This document shows, in pieces, positions 59,558 to 64,000 of a DNA stretch of 64,000 nt; the first letter of the stretch is position 1, and each line of letters opens with the position of its first letter. This stretch comes from Turritopsis dohrnii (Eukaryota; Cnidaria; Hydrozoa; Anthoathecata; Oceaniidae), in assembly GCA_027922465.2 (NCBI GenBank), contig BQMF02000056.1, positions 558,001 through 622,000 on the forward strand. The letters run 5' to 3'. Under the pieces are notes generated by a model. The model saw only the letters and a list, made by a program, of their open reading frames with translations. It ran no database searches and was not told the origin of the DNA. The position numbers and the translations under genes were made by a program.

Positions 59558-61819
59558 AAAATACACATTTTTTTTTATAAATAACACGTTTATAAGCAAC
59601 ACTAGTAAATTTTCTCAAAAGTTAAGCAACAGTACTACAAGGATCTTACATAAATTAGCAACATGAAATTTTGAAATAATGCAGCACTAGCATAGCCACA
59701 GCACATTTCTTAAAATTGCCACACTAGATGGTTACACTAGGTTGCAGTACTGTGTCCTACACTTTGTATTAAAATACTTAAGCTTACACAAAGGTATTCA
59801 AGACTGGAACTACATATTTTTAGATTTCGCAAAGCGAAAGATATTGGTTTCGGCGGCGTTCTATCTATCTATCTAATCTATGTACGGCGAAGGTTTTTTA
59901 GTATCGCACTTACTAACTTAAAATTCTTTTATTATATATTTCCCCATAGGGCGAAATATATGTTAAAACCGGCAGTTTCCTTCTCCTCCTCCTTCATCTT
60001 CTCCGTTCACTTTTATAGCCTCTATTCAGTATTGAACTTTGGGCTAGCTAAGATAGGTAAGAATAGAGGCTAGTCTTCAGTGAAGTAGTGCGCCATTTTT
60101 TTCAGTCAGTGCAGATGGGCAGTCAGCAGTGGAAGAGTTTTGCTTTGTCTCCCAGCTTTTAAGATGATTCAAGAGATTCAAACGTTAAATGATGGAAATA
60201 AAAACGTTTTAATTCAATGTTTTTCTAAAAGTTTTGTTAACATTTTTGAATGAACGCAAGTAAAAGAGAAAAAAGCGAGATATCAATATGTCACGGGTGT
60301 TATGTTTTTGTTATGGTATAATTAAATGCTTGGAACAGTAGAACAGTGCATCTGTGATTTCAGTGCAAAGTTGAAAGTTCATCATTAAAAGCCAAGCTGA
60401 AGACTTATTTTTATTTTACATCCTGATTATAATGTAGCCCAACTGAAAACACATATAGATGTACAACCATATCAAGGAAACCCTTTTTAGGTGGACAACA
60501 ACCAGTTGTTAATTCAAGGAGTACATATAACAAGAATTTCAAGTAAAAACGTGATGTTCGTTGTATATGCAAAAGGAAGTTCAGAAAACCAATGATACGT
60601 AAAATATTAAATACACACAGACAGGATTGAGACATAATAATGTGAAAGAATCTGGTTGAATGTGCCTCCTGAGATGTAATCCAACAACATTCATTCAATT
60701 CCATGATTACGTATACTGTTTTGATATTGTATAAATATATATGATATTTTATTTCGTAGAAATTAAATAATGTCAATTTTCCTTACAAGCCACGAAGGTA
60801 AATCAAAACACATTCCAGCATAACAGTCTGTAATTTAATAAATCAAGCCGAAACAAAAACTTCTACTTCCAAATATGCAGTGATTTGGTTATGGATGTAT
60901 ATTTTCACTAGTGATATATGTGATATATAGTGATGTATTATGATGTGAACATATTTTTTTGAATCAGAGATGGTTATTTTGAAAACTTGACACATAATAT
61001 TTTTTAGTAGAAATTGGTTTTTGATTGCTTTTGATAGTTATTTGCTTAAAATGCCCTTAAAATCCCCAAAGGTTTGACAATTTTCGTTTCTTCTTGTGTA
61101 AACCTTTATACAAATTTGATTTTATAATTTTGTAAGATAGTTTTATCTGAGTTAAAGCAAGTGTTCTGTTGAATAGATGAGTTTCTGATGTTAATTACCA
61201 GTTAAAGATCTGTTTAAACTAAAAATTTAATAAACTTCACAAATAGATTTTGAGTGCTAATGAGTATTATTTTTAATAATTTTTTTTGTCTTGAAAACGC
61301 CTCCTGAGAACCGGTTTAACCGACAGTGTGCAGAGAGCATCTAATTGCCAACCAAGATGCGTGCGCATATTGGTAGGAAATTGACTTGATCTATTAAGCA
61401 TTTATGTTAAAACTCACAGCAATTATCGAGCAAAAAACACTAATGTTTATAAACATCACGTCACTTAGAAACTCATCTGTTACATTTGTCCTGTGATTTT
61501 ATGGTTCAGATTGTTCTGCAAAAAGACTATTCAGTTGTTTAAGAGGAAATATTAGCCGCATTTAGGTCTTATAGTTTTTAGCTATGTCCATAGTAACTTC
61601 AAAGTCTTTTTAATTCCTTGGCAAAGATTGAGAAAAATCTTCTCATTTGGCCATGTACATTTTCATTTCATAAACTTCAAAATAAGTCGTTTTGTACTAT
61701 TAAGTTCAAATCCACCCTGATTGGTATTGACAGCGTTTTTATCTGAACATCAGTTTGATAGTAGATATACCACTGTAATTATTTATTGATACATTTTTCT
61801 TGTTATCAATGTACACATA
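59558..61819. other. AT-rich region with small repeats
   Basis: (TCTA)n at 59862-59880 and a CCTCTATTC/GAATAGAGG hairpin (60018-60071) are present. The longest open frame (60411-60776, minus) is hydrophobic, without motif, and not annotated as a gene. Confidence 0.45.
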
Positions 61820-62303
61820 CTGTAAATGATCGAATAAGCGCCCGGGGCGCTTATTTAAAAATTCAATTTTTAGAGGGGGCACTTATTCGAGTAGGGGCGC
61901 TTATTTAAAATACTGTGTTTTTGTTAAACTTTAATTTTTTTGTATCATAAATAGTAAGAAAATATATAAAGGTTTCGAGTAATATTTACAGAAACAGAAG
62001 ATATATACAGTGAATATTTCTTTTTTAAATGTCTTCTACATCGATCACTTCATATTTTGAAATGAAATTAGAGCATGAAAAGGAAATAAAAAAGAAAGCT
62101 ATATTCTTTTAAATACTTGTTGTTTTCTATTGTACAATAACTCAAATAACCGCCCCCTTTTGCTCTTATTTATGTACTCGAATAATCGCCCAGGGGCGCT
62201 TATTTGAGTAGGGGCGCTTATTTCAAAATTCACCTGAAAGGAGGGGGCGCTTATTCGAAAGGGGCGGTTATTTGGAAGGGGGCGCTTATTCGATCATTTA
62301 CGG
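61820..62303. mobile_element. TA-target MITE with 'GATCGAATAAGCGCCC' ends
   Basis: The left end GTAAATGATCGAATAAGCGC (61822) and its exact reverse complement at the right (ends about 62301) are flanked by TA (61818-61819 and 62304-62305). Several inner GGGGCGCTTATT blocks in both orientations fill the arms. No coding capacity; related scraps at 3.8 and 54.6 kb. Confidence 0.88.
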
Positions 62304-64000
62304 TAATAATTGATAAAATGTTCGCAATTTTGGGGAAATATATAGTCGCATTTTTGCGAATCTTGTTTCTATTTCTTTTTATCCTTGATCTCATGACCAT
62401 GATACATTTTCGTATATTTCGTGAGCTGTAAAGTGTATTTACCACATAGTCACAAAAAAGGATCTTTCCCTAAAGGAAAAACAATAAGAAGGGTTCCAAT
62501 TACTTTTTTGATTCGAAGTACCACTGTGAAATTTAAATTAAGTAAACTTTAGTGACGCTTTTGATGTTGATATCCTTCGAAGATCAACTGCAGTGAAGAA
62601 GAAGCTTTACAAGCAGTTTTAATTTTTAACTGTAGCTCCAAACAGTCTATTACAAACAAACTATTTGTTTGTTATTTGATTTGTTTATTTTGTTTGAGTA
62701 TTTTAGATAGATTTTCGTTTTTTAAAATTTTTTCGAACAGATCTTTTTTTCTTATCTCTTTTGGCTCACGTTTTTCTTATAAAATCAGTTTTTTTTTTAA
62801 AAAAAAATTCATGTTTACAGCTCATACAAGTATATTTCTTTTGTTATGTTTCAATTTGTGACGTGTTTTTAATAAAGTTAGGTTTACACAATAACTTTTT
62901 TTATTTCTATGCTTACACTAGCAGATCTTTTTAACAAAATGCATTAGTAGTGCAACTAGGCTCAGAAACAGGGAGTTTACGCGGAAATACGAAAACACGT
63001 ATCACTATGGAGACGGGTTTACTATAAATTTCGCTCTGCAACCCAATGAACCCTCAAGTATGTATTTAGGATGGGCGTTATTTATAGCTCGCTATTCTTA
63101 AAAAAAGATAAGCGAAATCTTTCGACCATCCGGTCGTCTTGTTTCAATTAATTCTTAGCAACAAATTAAGCAACATTACTACTAAAAAATGGTCATTTTT
63201 AAAGTAACATAACTACTAAGGTCTGACCTTGGTTGCTTATAAAAAAACAACGTGTACATTAATAGCTACTTTGCTCACATTTATTAAAACCAGTAAAAAA
63301 TTCTTACCCGGGATACTAGTATATGTATATAAATATAAATAATCTATGCAACTTGCCTGACTTTCTCTTCATCCATGATAAATCTATTTCTTACCAAATA
63401 CGTGGGACACGTGACTGTAAGCGTTTCGACGCAATATAATTCAATATATGTAATATTGCCGTTGCTATATCATCTGTAACCTTTAATTCGTAAAACTAAT
63501 TCCACTGATATTTTTCTCGGTCTTTGTTGACATAACGTATTAGCAGTGTTTCACTTTCAGGATGTACTACATCAAAATTTAGGATGGAAGAGGGCGCATT
63601 GAAGTGAATAATTCATTTATTCATTTGAATGAGTAGAAACCTTTTTGCATTGTAATATACTTAGATTGTTACAAATAAATTTCGTGCTTTATATTTTCTG
63701 AGTTTGACCTCCAGAATAACAGTGTAAATAATGTCTGTACATTATGGGCCAAAACAAAGGAGACCTTCATTGACAATCTGCTGTGGGTTCAAAATTAACG
63801 CTTTTCAAGAAGACATTTTACCATGAAAAAACTGAAAAACGTCCCTTTCTATTCATAATGATCTGTCAAAGAGTATATTTTGTGATTTAAGAAATAACGA
63901 AAAGACTTTTTCGGATGTGCTTTTCAAATTTGTAAAATTTGACATCAATTATTTACTGAAAAAACTAAAACCCAGACTTTTACTTTCTTTGTCCATATAT
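62304..64000. other. AT-rich right edge, no gene recognised
   Basis: Nothing coding is supported. TTAAGCAACATTACTACTAA-type sequence near 63160-63250 resembles 59580-59640, suggesting another diverged repeat. Confidence 0.45.

Noticed and set aside
60411..60776. 121-codon minus-strand ORF as a membrane protein gene
   Set aside because: Hydrophobic composition is expected from AT-rich DNA; no motif, splice support or conserved feature.

Overview
This is intron-rich, AT-rich animal nuclear DNA. The three confident genes have short exons joined by GT-AG introns, and their products are metazoan: a ciliary transport protein (IFT70/TTC30), an inward-rectifier K+ channel (Kir) and a Mahogunin-type RING E3 ligase (MGRN1). 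The mix of Helentron-like, Harbinger-like, pogo/Tigger-like, mariner-like, TTAA-target and non-LTR remnants suggests an aquatic invertebrate, possibly a sponge or cnidarian. The species cannot be fixed from the sequence. Layout: 1-8.65 kb holds IFT70 on the minus strand (22 exons visible; the C-terminal end lies beyond the left edge), with introns full of MITEs and a clean 81-bp tandem repeat. 8.65-13.6 kb is intergenic, with nested inverted-repeat elements (one carrying telomere-like repeats) and a broken P2X7-tail-like ORF. 14.1-15.9 kb is the Kir gene and 16.3-21.5 kb the MGRN1-like gene, on the same strand 425 bp apart. 24.4-27.2 kb is an old DNA transposon carrying a decayed transposase, interrupted by a younger element with an exact TTAA duplication; removing the insert restores the local reading frame. 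27.8-28.6 kb is a two-exon coiled-coil gene. From 29.9 kb the window is mostly repeats: LINE tails, tRNA-derived SINEs, a mariner remnant, a LINE with a restriction-like endonuclease, a Helentron-like remnant, a 128-bp tandem array, a decayed transposase-like gene, an RT fragment and a Harbinger-type element. Scattered among them are three copies of a type II membrane protein that resembles a glycosyltransferase, at 34.2, 35-36 and 53.4 kb. All three are broken or truncated, and a fourth locus at 43.4-45.1 kb keeps only the 5' flank. The last 7 kb is AT-rich with MITEs and, at most, isolated exon candidates. The host genes show no common pathway; they look like an ordinary neighbourhood of housekeeping, ciliary and membrane genes. 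The most informative structures are the duplicated glycosyltransferase-like family with signs of gene conversion, the 128-bp array sitting inside one duplicated flank, and the nested transposons whose insertion histories can be read directly. I found no convincing new enzymatic or defence system.
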